A stretch of 64,000 nucleotides of DNA from Candidatus Zixiibacteriota bacterium (GCA_035574315.1 DATLYW010000009.1:33529-97528), one strand, 5' to 3'. Counted from the first letter of the stretch, positions 8,592-18,523 are shown. Numbers and translations are program-made. The notes: generated by a model not told the origin, from the letters alone.

Positions 8592-10598
8592 ATGACCAAG
8601 GCAACCACGGATATCCGTCCCGGTGCGGCATCGCCGGGGTCGGCGGCTCGGCCCTGGATCGCCGCCCGGGTTTTGCTTGCGGGCCTTCTCACGGTCCACG
8701 TAGCTGGCTGCTCGCTCGGAACCGACCGGGCGGCGCCGAAGGCTCCGGAGGCTGCAGCGGCCCGGGTACCCCAAGCCGCGGCGAAACCGGCGCCTGTCAA
8801 GGCGCCGGTGATTCAGGATCTCATGGTGCGCGAGGAGAACGGCCAGACGATCCTGTCCGTTCGGCTGCCCCAACCCGTGCAGCAGTATCGCCATTTCCCC
8901 CTGCCGCAGCCTGCCCGCATCGTCCTGGACGTGCTGGGCGAAGCGAAAGGACCGGCGCAGGCCGAAAGCTTCCGCGTCGACACCAACTGGGTCTCCACCC
9001 TGAGGATCAGCTCCGCGGGCGAGCGTCCCAGGCTGGTCGTCGACATCGCCGCCGCGACCGTTCCGCCCTACACGATCGTGCCCGAGAACGGCGGCGTGAA
9101 AATCACCGTCGGGGCGCCCGACCCGGCCGCCACTGCCAAGAGGAACATCGTCCTCGTGCGTAACGGCCAGCGTGCCGACATTCTCGCCGCAGACACTCCG
9201 GGACGGCGGGCCGGCGAGACCAAAGCGGCGGGCACCGCCAGAGAGGCGGGGGGCGCACCGGAAAAGAAATACACCGGCCAGAAAATCTCTCTCGAGTTCA
9301 AGGACGCGGACATCAAGAACGTTTTTCGGTTGCTCGCGGAAGTGAGCGGGCAGAACATCATCGTGACCGACGACGTCAACAAGAAGGTCACGATCCGGCT
9401 CACGGAGGTTCCGTGGGATCAGGCGCTGCAGCTGTTGATCGATACCAACGGCCTCGACAAGGAAGAGGTGGGCAACGTGATCCGCATCTCGACCGCGGAA
9501 CGGCTCAAATCGGACCGCGACAAGCGAGCGGCCGCGAACAAAGCCCAGGAGGAACTGGAACCGCTCCAGACCGCCTACTTCAGCGTCAATTACGCGAAAG
9601 TCAAGGACCTCGAGCCCAAGGTGAAGCTGCTGATCAGCAAGCGGGGAACGATCACCAGCGACGAGCGCAGCAACACGATCGTGGTGAAGGACATCCAGTC
9701 GTCGATCGAGGACGTCCATACGATGCTGGCAAGGCTCGACACCCGCACTCCTCAGGTGCTCATCGAGTCGAATTTGATCGAGACCACGCCGTCGTTTTCC
9801 CGCGCGCTGGGCATGGAGCTAGACCTGGTGGCCGGCCGGATCGTCGCCAGCTCGCGCTTTCTCGCCGGCGCCCCGTTCGCCGGCAGCGCCAACACCACCG
9901 GACCTCCGTTCCCGGTGCCGAGCACGGGATTCCGCTTCGGCTACATCCCGCACAACGTCAACGCGTTCCTGAGCGCCGCCGAAAACGAAGGCAAGGTCAG
10001 GATCATCTCCCGGCCTTCCGTGGTCACGCTGAACAACGTGCCGTCGACGATCAAGAGCGAACGGATCCTGCGCATCGCGCTGCCGAGCTCCACGAACATC
10101 GCGAGCGGCACCGGCGCGGCCGCCGGGACCGCGGTCGCCACCGAGAAGATCCCGGTGGGGATCAACCTCACGGTGGTGCCGCAGGTTTCCAGCGACGGCT
10201 TCGTGCTGATGAACATCAAGGTGAAGTCCAGCTCGGTAGCCAGCTCGCCGACGGTGTCCGGCGGCACCGCCGGCGTGATCCCGTTCGACGAGCTCAACCG
10301 TGAAGCCGAGGCGAACGTCCTGGTGCGCGACGGCGAGACCATCGTGATCGGCGGGATCCTCAAGGACACCGACGCCAGCTCCGAAAGCGGCATTCCCTAC
10401 CTGAAGGACATTCCGGTGCTGGGATGGCTGTTCAAGAACTGGCGGATCCAGAAGGACTTCGAAGAGCTCGTGGTCTTCATCACGCCGCGGATCGCCTCAG
10501 CCGGCTCGGAAAACCTGCCGACAGCCGAGGAGCTCTGGCGGGAGCAGATGAAAAAAACCGAGGGCGCCGCATCCAGCACGGAGCCAGCGACCCCCTGA
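8592..10598 (+). CDS. pilQ: Type IV pilus secretin PilQ
   Basis: 668 residues. The N-terminus has a lipobox (VHVAGCS). Domains in order: AMIN peptidoglycan-binding domain (about residues 75-180), STN/N0 (ISLEFKDADIKNVFRLLAEVSGQNIIV), secretin N1 (LQTAYFSVNYAKVKDLEPKVK) and the secretin barrel, which ends with VPVLGWLFKNWRIQKDFEELVVFITPRI. It forms the outer-membrane pore through which the pilus passes. Only one AMIN domain is clear. The C-terminal ~25 residues are charged and variable. Confidence 0.95.
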   Translation: MTKATTDIRPGAASPGSAARPWIAARVLLAGLLTVHVAGCSLGTDRAAPKAPEAAAARVPQAAAKPAPVKAPVIQDLMVREENGQTILSVRLPQPVQQYRHFPLPQPARIVLDVLGEAKGPAQAESFRVDTNWVSTLRISSAGERPRLVVDIAAATVPPYTIVPENGGVKITVGAPDPAATAKRNIVLVRNGQRADILAADTPGRRAGETKAAGTAREAGGAPEKKYTGQKISLEFKDADIKNVFRLLAEVSGQNIIVTDDVNKKVTIRLTEVPWDQALQLLIDTNGLDKEEVGNVIRISTAERLKSDRDKRAAANKAQEELEPLQTAYFSVNYAKVKDLEPKVKLLISKRGTITSDERSNTIVVKDIQSSIEDVHTMLARLDTRTPQVLIESNLIETTPSFSRALGMELDLVAGRIVASSRFLAGAPFAGSANTTGPPFPVPSTGFRFGYIPHNVNAFLSAAENEGKVRIISRPSVVTLNNVPSTIKSERILRIALPSSTNIASGTGAAAGTAVATEKIPVGINLTVVPQVSSDGFVLMNIKVKSSSVASSPTVSGGTAGVIPFDELNREAEANVLVRDGETIVIGGILKDTDASSESGIPYLKDIPVLGWLFKNWRIQKDFEELVVFITPRIASAGSENLPTAEELWREQMKKTEGAASSTEPATP

Positions 10599-10795
10599 GC
10601 CGCCCGAGCACGGGTCATGCCCGGCGTCGGGGAGCGCGCCGCCGGGTTTCCGTCGCCTGCTTCGGCAGGGGGACGATTTGCGCAGGTGAGCCCGTGGGTG
10701 GGGCGCCGGTTACTCCCTTGATTTGATGTCGCCCCCCCGGCGCCGAAGCGCGTCGCTCTGGTCTGTCGGGGAGATTTCCAGTAAAATAAATTTTT

Positions 10796-11992
10796 ATGCT
10801 GCGCTATCTGACCGCGGGAGAATCCCACGGACCCTGCCTCACGGTGATGATCGACGGGGTGCCGGCGGGCTTCCCCATCGACGTCGCAAAGATCAACCAC
10901 GATCTCTGGCGCCGCCAGCAGGGTTACGGCCGTGGCGGCCGCATGCTGATCGAAAAAGACGAGGTGCAGATTCGCTCCGGGATCCGCTGGGGTGAAACTT
11001 TGGGCTCCCCGGTCGCCCTGGGGATCGAGAACCGCGACTGGAAGAACTGGACCAGGAAAATGTCGCCGGCCCCCGAGGACCGCGACGAGACGATCGCGGT
11101 CACCAAGCCCCGGCCCGGCCACGCCGATCTCACCGGAATACTGAAATACGACCGCGCGGACATCCGGGATATCCTCGAGCGGGCCAGCGCGCGGGACACG
11201 GTGGCGCGGACGGCCGCGGGGTCGTTTTGCAAGCAGCTGCTCGGACCGTTCGGCATCCGCGTCATGGGCTACATCCGGTCGATCGGCGGCATCGCCGCCG
11301 AGACCGAAGGGCTTTCGTACGAGGAGATCCACGCCCGCGCCGAGGACTCGCCGGTGCGGGTCGCCGACAAGACGGCCGAAGCCCGCATCATCGAGCTGAT
11401 CGACGAATGCAAGAAAAACGGAGACACGCTCGGGGGCATCTTCGAGGTGGTGGTGCTGGGGCTTCCCCCGGGCCTCGGCAGCCACGCCCAGTGGGACCGC
11501 AAGCTGGACGGGCGGCTCGCGCGCGCCGTCATGAGCATCCAGGCGATCAAGGGCGTGGAGATCGGGCTGGGGTTCGAGATGGCGCGGCGGCGCGGGTCGC
11601 AGGTGCACGACGAGATTTTCTTCGACCCGGCGAAGATGGTCAGCGAGGGCACCCCGCGCATCGTGCCCACCGGCTTTTACCGCGGAAGCAACAATTCCGG
11701 AGGAACCGAAGGCGGAATGAGCAACGGGGCGCCGCTGATCGTGAGGGCGGCGATGAAGCCGATCTCGACGCTCATGAGCCCCCTGCACTCCGTCGATCTG
11801 CGGACCAAGAAGCCCGCCGATGCTTCGGTGGAGCGCTCGGATGTCTGCGCGGCGCCCGCGGCGGCGGTGGTCGGCGAGTCGGTGGTAGCCTTCGAGCTGG
11901 CACGGGCCTTCCTGGAAAAGTTCGGGGGCGACTCTCTCCGCGAGATCCGGCGAAACTACGAGGGTTACCTGGAGCAGATCAAGAATTTTTAG
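10796..11992 (+). CDS. aroC: Chorismate synthase
   Basis: 398 residues. It makes chorismate from EPSP with reduced FMN, the last step of the shikimate pathway. The start MLRYLTAGESHGPCL is diagnostic, followed by RQQGYGRGGRM and GGMSNGAPLIVRAAMKPI. The ATG is preceded by an AT-rich stretch (TAAAATAAATTTTT) with no Shine-Dalgarno sequence. It opens an aroC-aroK-aroB-aroQ run downstream of pilQ, an arrangement related to the well-known pilQ-aroK-aroB linkage. Confidence 0.96.
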   Translation: MLRYLTAGESHGPCLTVMIDGVPAGFPIDVAKINHDLWRRQQGYGRGGRMLIEKDEVQIRSGIRWGETLGSPVALGIENRDWKNWTRKMSPAPEDRDETIAVTKPRPGHADLTGILKYDRADIRDILERASARDTVARTAAGSFCKQLLGPFGIRVMGYIRSIGGIAAETEGLSYEEIHARAEDSPVRVADKTAEARIIELIDECKKNGDTLGGIFEVVVLGLPPGLGSHAQWDRKLDGRLARAVMSIQAIKGVEIGLGFEMARRRGSQVHDEIFFDPAKMVSEGTPRIVPTGFYRGSNNSGGTEGGMSNGAPLIVRAAMKPISTLMSPLHSVDLRTKKPADASVERSDVCAAPAAAVVGESVVAFELARAFLEKFGGDSLREIRRNYEGYLEQIKNF

Positions 11993-12204
11993 CGGGACCG
12001 GCGGCTTTTCGCGCCGGGGCGAGAAGCGGCAGGGCCTGCCGCGCGAGAAATCGCCGGTCTCTTTTGCATCCCTCGAGTCTCGGGGACGGCCGGCGGGCGG
12101 AAGGGAGACACTCCTTCAACGGGCGTGAGTCGAGTTGCTTCTCCCGGCGAAACGGCGAGTATCAGCGCTCCCCGAGCCTGCGGGAGGAAAACGGAGGGCT
12201 CGGG

Positions 12205-12723
12205 CTGTCGGCTGAAAGAAACATCGCGCTGACGGGATTCATGGCCACGGGCAAGAGCGCCGTGGGCCGCAAGCTCGCCCGTCGGCTGCGGCGCCCCTTC
12301 GTTGATCTCGATCGTGTCATCGAGGAAAGCGAAGGGATGAGGGTGAGCGAGATCTTCGCGCGCAGGGGCGAGGCCTATTTCCGGGAGGCCGAACGCCGGG
12401 CTCTCGCCGAGGTGCTGAGCAGGGACGGCCAGGTGATCGCGACCGGCGGAGGGGCCGTCATGGATCCGGGGAATCTCGCGCTGCTCCGCGAGCGAAGCGT
12501 TCTGGTTTGCCTGACGGCGTCGCCCGAAGTTCTCTTGCGGCGTTTGGGAAAGGCCGAGGACCGGCCTCTGCTCTCCGGCCCCGACCGTGAGTCCCGCATG
12601 GCCGAACTGTTGAAGCAGCGGGAGGACGCGTATCGACGGGCCGAGCTGTGCGTCGATACGTCCGATCTGACGGTCGACGAGGTCGTGGCTGAGATCGTGC
12701 GATGCCTGGAAGGGAAGCGCTGA
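12205..12723 (+). CDS. aroK: Shikimate kinase, apparently with a CTG start
   Basis: 172 residues if started at the CTG at 12205, the normal length of the family. Walker A is GFMATGKSAVG, the shikimate-binding region DLDRVIEE and RRGEAYFREAE, and the glycine-rich ATGGGAV motif is present. No ATG, GTG or TTG precedes the first beta strand (NIALTGF) in frame until a TTG at 12064; the first ATG (12241) would cut that strand. A GGAGGG sequence at 12193-12198 lies 6 nt before the CTG. It phosphorylates shikimate using ATP and sits between aroC and aroB. Confidence 0.85.
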   Translation: MSAERNIALTGFMATGKSAVGRKLARRLRRPFVDLDRVIEESEGMRVSEIFARRGEAYFREAERRALAEVLSRDGQVIATGGGAVMDPGNLALLRERSVLVCLTASPEVLLRRLGKAEDRPLLSGPDRESRMAELLKQREDAYRRAELCVDTSDLTVDEVVAEIVRCLEGKR

Positions 12724-12727
12724 GGCG

Positions 12728-13804
12728 ATGCAGACCCTGACGGTCAATCTCGGAGAACGCTCTTATCCCATCCACGTGGGCCGGGGTCTCCTGCCGCGCG
12801 TCGGGGAGTTCCTCGCGCAGGTCGGGCTTCGCGGCAAGGTCGCGGTGGTGACCAACCCGACGGTTGCCCAGCTTTATCTCGACGTCGTCGACGAAGGGCT
12901 GCGACGGGCCGGGTTCGAGGTCACGGCCGTGCTGATTCCGGACGGCGAGGAGCACAAGAACCTGAAGTCGCTTTCCACGGTCTATGATGCCCTGGTGCGC
13001 GGGCGATTCGAGCGCGGATCGTCGGTCCTGGCGCTGGGCGGCGGCGTGGTGGGCGATCTCGCGGGCTTTGCCGCGGCGAGCTACCTCAGGGGCGTGCCCT
13101 ATGTCCAGGTGCCGACCACGCTGCTGGCTCAGGTCGATTCGAGCGTCGGCGGCAAGACCGGGATCAACCACGAGGAGGGGAAAAACCTGATCGGGGCCTT
13201 TTACCAGCCGCGCCTGGTCGTGATCGACGTCGACGTGCTTCAAACCCTGCCGCAGCGCGAGCTGATCTCGGGTCTGGCAGAGGTCGTGAAGTACGGCATC
13301 ATCGCGGACCCGGCGTTGTTCGAACGGCTGGAGGACGGCATCGATCGGCTGCGGGCGCTGGATCGGTCGCTTCTCGCGGAGGTCGTCGCCGCCTCGTGCG
13401 CCATCAAAGCCCGCGTCGTCGAGAAGGACGAGCACGAGGAAGACCTCCGCGCAGTGCTGAATTTCGGCCACACTCTCGGCCACGCGCTGGAAGCGGCCAC
13501 CGGCTATCGCCGTTTTCTGCACGGGGAGGCCGTGGGGATCGGAATGGCACAGGCGGCGGCGATCTCGGCGAAGCACGGCTTTTGCGACGCGGCGACGCGC
13601 GATCGGATTCGCCGGTTGATCGCGAGGGCCGGGCTGCCATGCGACGTTCCTGCCGATATCGCCAGGCACGATCTGATTCGCGGGATGGAGGTGGACAAAA
13701 AGTCCGCGGGCGGGCGCATTCGGTTCGTGATGTGCGCAGGGCTGGGCAAGACCGTCTTCCACCGCCTGCTCCCGGAAGAGGTCCTGGCGGCGCTGGAGGC
13801 ATGA
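12728..13804 (+). CDS. aroB: 3-dehydroquinate synthase
   Basis: 358 residues. AroB converts DAHP to 3-dehydroquinate with NAD+ and Zn2+. The family signatures [39 protein letters not shown] and the metal-site helix [14 protein letters not shown] are all present. It starts 4 bp after aroK, and its stop overlaps the start of aroQ, so the shikimate genes are very likely one transcript. Confidence 0.97.
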   Translation: MQTLTVNLGERSYPIHVGRGLLPRVGEFLAQVGLRGKVAVVTNPTVAQLYLDVVDEGLRRAGFEVTAVLIPDGEEHKNLKSLSTVYDALVRGRFERGSSVLALGGGVVGDLAGFAAASYLRGVPYVQVPTTLLAQVDSSVGGKTGINHEEGKNLIGAFYQPRLVVIDVDVLQTLPQRELISGLAEVVKYGIIADPALFERLEDGIDRLRALDRSLLAEVVAASCAIKARVVEKDEHEEDLRAVLNFGHTLGHALEAATGYRRFLHGEAVGIGMAQAAAISAKHGFCDAATRDRIRRLIARAGLPCDVPADIARHDLIRGMEVDKKSAGGRIRFVMCAGLGKTVFHRLLPEEVLAALEA

Positions 13805-14271
13805 TGCGGCGGGCAGCGGCGAAGAAGAAAAAGATCCTCGTTCTCAACGGCCCCAACCTGAATCTGCTGGGGAAGCGCGAGCCGCACGTTTACGGCAGGG
13901 TCACCCTGGATCAGATCAACCGCCAGATCCGCTCGCTGGCAAGGGAGCTCGGGATTGCGGTCGAGATCCGCCAGTCCAACAGCGAGGGCGAGCTGGTGAG
14001 CTGGATTCAGGAAGCGGCGGGCCGCTTCGACGCGATCGTGATCAATCCGGCGGCGTACACCCACTCGAGCGTGGCGCTGCGGGACGCGATCGGCGCCGCC
14101 GGCGTGCCGACCGTGGAGGTTCACATCTCGAACATCTACAAACGCGAAGAGTTCCGCCACCACTCCTATGTGGCGGGGGCCGCGGTGGGGCAGATCACCG
14201 GCTTCGGAGCGCAGAGCTATCTGCTCGGGCTGAGGGCTGCCGCGGGGCTCGTCTCGCAGACCGTCGGCTAA
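13801..14271 (+). CDS. aroQ: Type II 3-dehydroquinate dehydratase
   Basis: 156 residues from the first of two consecutive ATG codons, overlapping the aroB stop. The basic N-terminus RRAAAKKKK leads into [21 protein letters not shown] with the catalytic Tyr-containing loop, then [31 protein letters not shown] with the catalytic His, and [18 protein letters not shown]. The enzyme dehydrates 3-dehydroquinate. Its TAA overlaps the stop of the converging gene by 4 bp. Confidence 0.95.
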   Translation: MMRRAAAKKKKILVLNGPNLNLLGKREPHVYGRVTLDQINRQIRSLARELGIAVEIRQSNSEGELVSWIQEAAGRFDAIVINPAAYTHSSVALRDAIGAAGVPTVEVHISNIYKREEFRHHSYVAGAAVGQITGFGAQSYLLGLRAAAGLVSQTVG

Positions 14272-14987
14272 TCCAGAAACAGCGAGCCGGTGTCGAAGTT
14301 CTTTTCCCTCATCTCGGCGATGAGGCGGTCTCGCTCGGCCTCGAGCTGGGCGATCTGGCCGCGCAAATCGCTCAGCTGCTTTTGCCCCTCCGAGTAAGGC
14401 GAGACGGGATCGAGCGTGAAAGGGGGACTTTGAGCCGCTCCGCCGGTCTCGAGGCCGCGCGAGCGGTGCTCTGCGTCGCGCAGGCGGGACAGAAGATCTT
14501 CCTGGTGTCCCCGGAAAGCTTCCTCGGTCGTGAAAAAAGAGGGTTCCGCGCCGACGTTTCCGCGGGTCACGGCCGCGTAGCGTTCCCGGAGCTCCTTCAG
14601 TCGGGCCGTAAGCTCCTTGACCCGCGCCTGATATTCCTTTTCCTCTTTTGCCCTTTGCTCCTCGGCAGTCGCCGGCGGGACGGCCGGCTTTTCGGCGGGT
14701 GGAGCGGCCCCGGGCACCGGCTCCGCCGGGGGCGCGGTCACGGGAGGTGCCGGGCGCGAAACGTCGAATGCGGCATCCGGGGCGGCCCCCTTGCGGATCG
14801 CTTCCACCTGGTCCCTGCCGATGGCGATTTCACCGCCGAGACCCGGGAAGCGGACCATGCCGCCTTCCTCGCGATAGCTTTGCACCACGATGCGCCGGCC
14901 GTTCTTCAGGAGGATCGTGTACTCGGCCCGCGTCGGCGCCGCGATCCCGCAGGCGAGCAGGAAGAGCGTCGTAAGGAGCGACTTCAC
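14268..14987 (-). CDS. Secreted coiled-coil protein of unknown function
   Basis: 239 residues from a GTG at 14987. A signal peptide ([20 protein letters not shown]) is followed by [45 protein letters not shown], a small beta domain typical of periplasmic proteins with an SH3/Hfq-like 'LKNGR' start. A Pro/Ala-rich linker and then a long Glu/Arg-rich coiled coil (two stretches, about residues 125-165 and 205-235) follow. A TATAAT extended -10 ends 7 bp before the GTG, so the message may be leaderless. Function unknown. Confidence 0.7.
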   Translation of the reverse strand: MKSLLTTLFLLACGIAAPTRAEYTILLKNGRRIVVQSYREEGGMVRFPGLGGEIAIGRDQVEAIRKGAAPDAAFDVSRPAPPVTAPPAEPVPGAAPPAEKPAVPPATAEEQRAKEEKEYQARVKELTARLKELRERYAAVTRGNVGAEPSFFTTEEAFRGHQEDLLSRLRDAEHRSRGLETGGAAQSPPFTLDPVSPYSEGQKQLSDLRGQIAQLEAERDRLIAEMREKNFDTGSLFLD

Positions 14988-14993
14988 GGCACG

Positions 14994-15002
14994 ATTATAG
15001 CA
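14994..15002 (-). promoter_or_regulatory. Extended -10 promoter element
   Basis: On the minus strand the sequence reads TGCTATAAT: an extended -10 (TGn) joined to a perfect TATAAT. No convincing -35 box lies 17 bp upstream, which fits extended -10 promoters. The predicted start of transcription coincides with the GTG start codon at 14987. Confidence 0.5.
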
Positions 15003-15121
15003 TGTTGAAGGCGCCGCCGTACACGGAGCGCGGGCGATCCCGGTCGGCGCCGCGCGCAGGCGCGGCCGATTTACAGACGGCGCGAATCGTGTTAGCGTTC
15101 CTTCCCTCGGAGCCGCTAGCC

Positions 15122-16390
15122 GTGAGCTCATCGTACGTCAAGCCCGGCAGGCTTTGGTTGGTTTGCCTCCTCGTCGCCGTCGCGTCCGGGCCCGCTCGCG
15201 CCGCGGAGCCCCGACTGCAGATCCTCTCGCCCAAAGACGGCGCGCGCGTCACTCACGAGCAGAACGCGGTCCTGGTCAGCGGCAAGGTGGCGGTCGAAGG
15301 CGTGCGCTCCGCCGCCGTCGACATCATGCTCGTCCTCGACGTCTCGGGCAGCACGGCGCAGTACGCCGGCGTCGATTTCGGCGAGTACAACCGGATGCCC
15401 GAAGGCGCCGGTTCCGGCACCGGGGCCCCGCAGATCACGATCTTCGGCGGTGCCTTCGGCTTCGGCAACCCCTCGCCCAGGAACCTGAGAAATTCCATTC
15501 TCGCAGCCGAGGTGGCGGCGGCGCGCCGCCTGCTGGCGCAGCTCAATCCCGAGACCACGCGCCTGGGCGTGGTGACGTTCGGCGAGGGGGCACAGCTTCG
15601 CCAGCCGCTCACGCACGATTTCGCCCAGGTCGAACGGGCGCTCGACGACGTCCTGCGCGCGGGACCTTACGGCGGAACGAACATGGTGGAGGGAATCCGG
15701 ACCGGAATCAAGGAGCTGATCGGGCTCGGCGCCAGCGAGAAGCGCGCCGATGCGATCAAGGTGCAGTTTCTCCTGACCGACGGCTTTCCCACCCTGCCGA
15801 TCGGCGGGGGCAAGCGGCCGACGCCCGAGGACACCGATCTCACGATCAACGCCGCCCGTCTCGCGGGCAAGGCAGGAATCAAAGTTCACGTCTTTGCTCT
15901 CGGGCAGGAGGCGCTCTCATATCCGCGGGCGGCAGTCGGGGCGGCCAGGGAAAGCGGCGGCACCTATACCCCGGTCTCGCGTCCGGCGGACGTGCTCGCC
16001 GTGGTCGAGAACATCTCGGTGGTCGGCGTGGATTACGTCCAGGTGGTGAACGAGACCCTCGGGCAGAAGGCGACGCTCATACGGCTCGCCGCAGACGGCT
16101 TCTTTTCCTCCTCGGTTCCCGTAAACCCCGGGGCCAACCGGATCCAGGTGATCGCGCGCGGCAACAACGGCTCGACCGCGCGCGAGAGCATCACGGTGCA
16201 CTATCAGCCGGGAGGGCAGCGATCGCTCGACCTGGAGGTTTTTCTGGAAAAGGAGCGCTCGCTTCGGCTGGAAATCGAGAGGCTGGGGAAAGACGAGCGC
16301 CAGATCAAGCAGGAAGTCGAGCGCGATCGCCAGGAGGGGCTCAAGCGCTCGCCTCAGCTTCCGCCGGGGACCGAGGGGCCGACACGCTAG
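15122..16390 (+). CDS. Secreted von Willebrand factor type A domain protein
   Basis: 422 residues from the GTG at 15122. The signal peptide (RLWLVCLLVAVASGPARA) is followed by a short Ig-like region (LQILSPKDGARVTHEQNAVLV) and a VWA domain with a full MIDAS metal site: D73-V-S75-G-S77, the Thr in GPYGGTNMVEG, and the Asp in LLTDGFPT. After the VWA domain there is a second Ig/FN3-like region (VPVNPGANRIQVIARG) and a charged C-terminal coiled coil. A periplasmic or surface protein that binds another protein is likely; the partner is unknown. It converges on exbD. Confidence 0.8.
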   Translation: MSSSYVKPGRLWLVCLLVAVASGPARAAEPRLQILSPKDGARVTHEQNAVLVSGKVAVEGVRSAAVDIMLVLDVSGSTAQYAGVDFGEYNRMPEGAGSGTGAPQITIFGGAFGFGNPSPRNLRNSILAAEVAAARRLLAQLNPETTRLGVVTFGEGAQLRQPLTHDFAQVERALDDVLRAGPYGGTNMVEGIRTGIKELIGLGASEKRADAIKVQFLLTDGFPTLPIGGGKRPTPEDTDLTINAARLAGKAGIKVHVFALGQEALSYPRAAVGAARESGGTYTPVSRPADVLAVVENISVVGVDYVQVVNETLGQKATLIRLAADGFFSSSVPVNPGANRIQVIARGNNGSTARESITVHYQPGGQRSLDLEVFLEKERSLRLEIERLGKDERQIKQEVERDRQEGLKRSPQLPPGTEGPTR

Positions 16391-16400
16391 CCTCGCCCCG

Positions 16401-16823
16401 TCAGCGCCCGCGGAGCTCGGCTTCGGCGGCGATCGCGATCTCGGCGGCGCCCGCCTTCTTCGCCGTCGAGATCACCCTCACGGCCTCGCCCAGGAGCACG
16501 TCCTTGTCGCCGCGCAGGATCACGATCTTGTCGGGGCTGGCGCTGAGCGCGGCCCCCAGCTCCGCCTCCAGGTTCGCCGCGTCGATCTTCTTCTGATTGA
16601 CGTAGATCTCTTTCTTCGGCGTCAGCGTAACGGTGGTTCCGCGCGGTTCCGACTGCGTGACCGCGGCTTTGGGGAGATTGACCTTGCCGCCGGACTCGAT
16701 CATCGCCGAGCTGGTGATCATGAAAATGATCAGGAGCACGAGAAAGATATCGGTCAGAGGTGTGATGTTGATCTCGGAAAGGATTCCGGAGTCGTCCTCG
16801 TTGTTGAGCGGCGTCAGCGCCAT
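16401..16823 (-). CDS. exbD: ExbD/TolR-type proton-channel subunit
   Basis: 140 residues from the ATG at 16823. The N-terminus reaches SEINITPLTDIFLVLLIIFMIT, with the membrane-embedded Asp essential for proton use, and the C-terminal periplasmic domain is of the ExbD/TolR type (VTLTPKKEIYVNQKKID, IVILRGDKDVLLGEAVRVI). It follows exbB by 11 bp. With ExbB and TonB it couples the proton gradient to the outer membrane. A TolR role is the alternative, but no tolB/pal is nearby and a tonB gene is. Confidence 0.88.
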   Translation of the reverse strand: MALTPLNNEDDSGILSEINITPLTDIFLVLLIIFMITSSAMIESGGKVNLPKAAVTQSEPRGTTVTLTPKKEIYVNQKKIDAANLEAELGAALSASPDKIVILRGDKDVLLGEAVRVISTAKKAGAAEIAIAAEAELRGR

Positions 16824-16834
16824 GGTCGACCTCG

Positions 16835-17455
16835 TCAGGTCATGTTTTGCAGGATCTTGGATACCTGGATGCGGAACAGCCCGTTCAGGTTCGCGATCCG
16901 CGTCTGAAAGTAGTTGTAGAAGATGACCGCGACGATGGCGACGCCGAGACCCAGCGCCGTAGCGACCAGCGCCTCGGAGATGCCGGCCGCGACGACGCTG
17001 AAGCCGCCCGTTCCCGACACGGCCATATCCTCGAACGACTTGATGATCCCCACGACGGTGCCGAGCAGACCGATAAACGGCGCACTGCTGGAAACCGTTC
17101 CGAGCACCCAGAGGTGCTTCTTGAGGTTCTGCGTCTCCTCGAACATCGCCTCGGCCGCGAACGCGCTCGCCGACTCCTTGCCGTTTCGCTGCGCCCCCTG
17201 AATCATGCGCAGGAAGATCCGGCCCGCCGGCGAGTGGGCGTTCTGTTTGCACATGGCGGCGGCGAGGTCCTGCTCGCCCTTCCTGATCGGATCCAGAATA
17301 GACTCCGCGATCCGTACGGTCATCGAACCCATGTTGCGCAGGAACCAGAGCCGCTCCAACACGACGGCCACGCTGACCACGGACAAAAGGATCAGAGGGT
17401 AGGTGGCGATCGCTCCGCGATGAATGATCTCGATGAGATCCAATCCATGTTGCAT
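16835..17455 (-). CDS. exbB: ExbB/TolQ/MotA-type proton-channel protein
   Basis: 206 residues. It has three membrane helices: one near residues 15-35 (AIATYPLILLSVVSVAVVLERLWF) and two in the family core (LWVLGTVSSSAPFIGLLGTVVGIIKSF and ISEALVATALGLGVAIVAVIFYNYF). The motif APFIGLLGTVVGI is diagnostic. It lies between tonB and exbD on the minus strand. The partner of ExbD in energising TonB. Confidence 0.92.
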   Translation of the reverse strand: MQHGLDLIEIIHRGAIATYPLILLSVVSVAVVLERLWFLRNMGSMTVRIAESILDPIRKGEQDLAAAMCKQNAHSPAGRIFLRMIQGAQRNGKESASAFAAEAMFEETQNLKKHLWVLGTVSSSAPFIGLLGTVVGIIKSFEDMAVSGTGGFSVVAAGISEALVATALGLGVAIVAVIFYNYFQTRIANLNGLFRIQVSKILQNMT

Positions 17456-17530
17456 GACGGGTCCTTACTCAAACGGCTGAAGATTACTCGAAAACAGAAT
17501 TAAATCAACAAAGCGGCGGGCGGAAGAAAA

Positions 17531-18523
17531 CTACCCCCTCAGGCGAATCGCGACGGTGAACCGTATGATGAGCGGCTCTCCGGCGAGCTCTTTCAGGCTT
17601 TCGGGAATCGGCGGAAACGGAGAAGCTTTCCGCATCGCCTCCAGCGCGCTCGCGTTGAGCCTGGGGTCGCTGGAGTCCAGAACCTCGGCCTGCGCGAGCT
17701 TGCCGGCGCGATCGAGTGTGAAGCGCACCGTCACCTTCTGGACTCCGGTTACCCCGTCCGGATACCGCCACATCGAGTTGACGCGCCTTTCGACCTGTTT
17801 GAGGTACTGGTTGTAGTCGGCCGACGCGGCCCCGCCGAGGCCGGTGCGGCTCCCCCCGCCGGTCCCTGTTCCCGTGCCGGAGCCGGCGATGCCGACGCCC
17901 GATCGGCTTCCTCCGGGAACGCCGTAGGACCCGGCTCCGCTTCCCATCCCCTTGAGCGCTCCCGGTATTCGTGCGCCTTCTCTCAACGCGCGAATGTCGG
18001 TTCCGGGCCCGTATCGCGTCGTGTCGCTCTTCAGGCCGGCTTCGACGGCGGGTGTGCTCCCAGGGGCGGCGCGGGTAGGAAGCTGCACGAGCGACTCGGG
18101 CGCGGTTTCCCGCACGGCGAGGGGCTCCGAGCGGGCCGGCCCGGCCAGCGTTTTGGGAGCGGCGAGCACGGGGGCCTGCGGCTCGGCGGTTGGGCCGGTA
18201 ACGGGTGCCGGAGCTTCGGTCTGGCCGCGTGCAAGGCTGCCGCTGCTCGGTCGCGGGGCGACCGGCTGACCGAGTTTGGGCGGACTCTTTGGGCCTCCGG
18301 GGCCGCGCCCGGGCCCGATGCTCTTGTCCGGTGAGCCGGCGCGCGGCACCTCCAGGAGCTGAATCGGGACGAGGGAGGGCACGGTTCTCTCGGGAAACGT
18401 CCGTATGTTGACGGCGAGGTAGAACAACAGCAGGTGGATGGCGATCGAAGGCCACAAAAACGGACTGCGCAGGAGAGCGGACAGGCCCAGATCTTCCCAG
18501 TGGTCGATCGTCTCCCCGTTCAT
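17531..18523 (-). CDS. tonB: TonB-family energy transducer
   Basis: 330 residues. A cytoplasmic start is followed by one membrane anchor (FLWPSIAIHLLLFYLAVNI), a long Pro/Ala/Gly-rich periplasmic spacer (about residues 60-230) and a TonB C-terminal domain: YLKQVERRVNSMWRYPDGVTGVQ, then VTVRFTLDRAGKLAQAEVLDSS and ASPFPPIPESL. It starts 3 bp after the end of a repeat lipoprotein gene, so the lipoproteins and TonB-ExbB-ExbD are one operon. Confidence 0.88.
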   Translation of the reverse strand: MNGETIDHWEDLGLSALLRSPFLWPSIAIHLLLFYLAVNIRTFPERTVPSLVPIQLLEVPRAGSPDKSIGPGRGPGGPKSPPKLGQPVAPRPSSGSLARGQTEAPAPVTGPTAEPQAPVLAAPKTLAGPARSEPLAVRETAPESLVQLPTRAAPGSTPAVEAGLKSDTTRYGPGTDIRALREGARIPGALKGMGSGAGSYGVPGGSRSGVGIAGSGTGTGTGGGSRTGLGGAASADYNQYLKQVERRVNSMWRYPDGVTGVQKVTVRFTLDRAGKLAQAEVLDSSDPRLNASALEAMRKASPFPPIPESLKELAGEPLIIRFTVAIRLRG

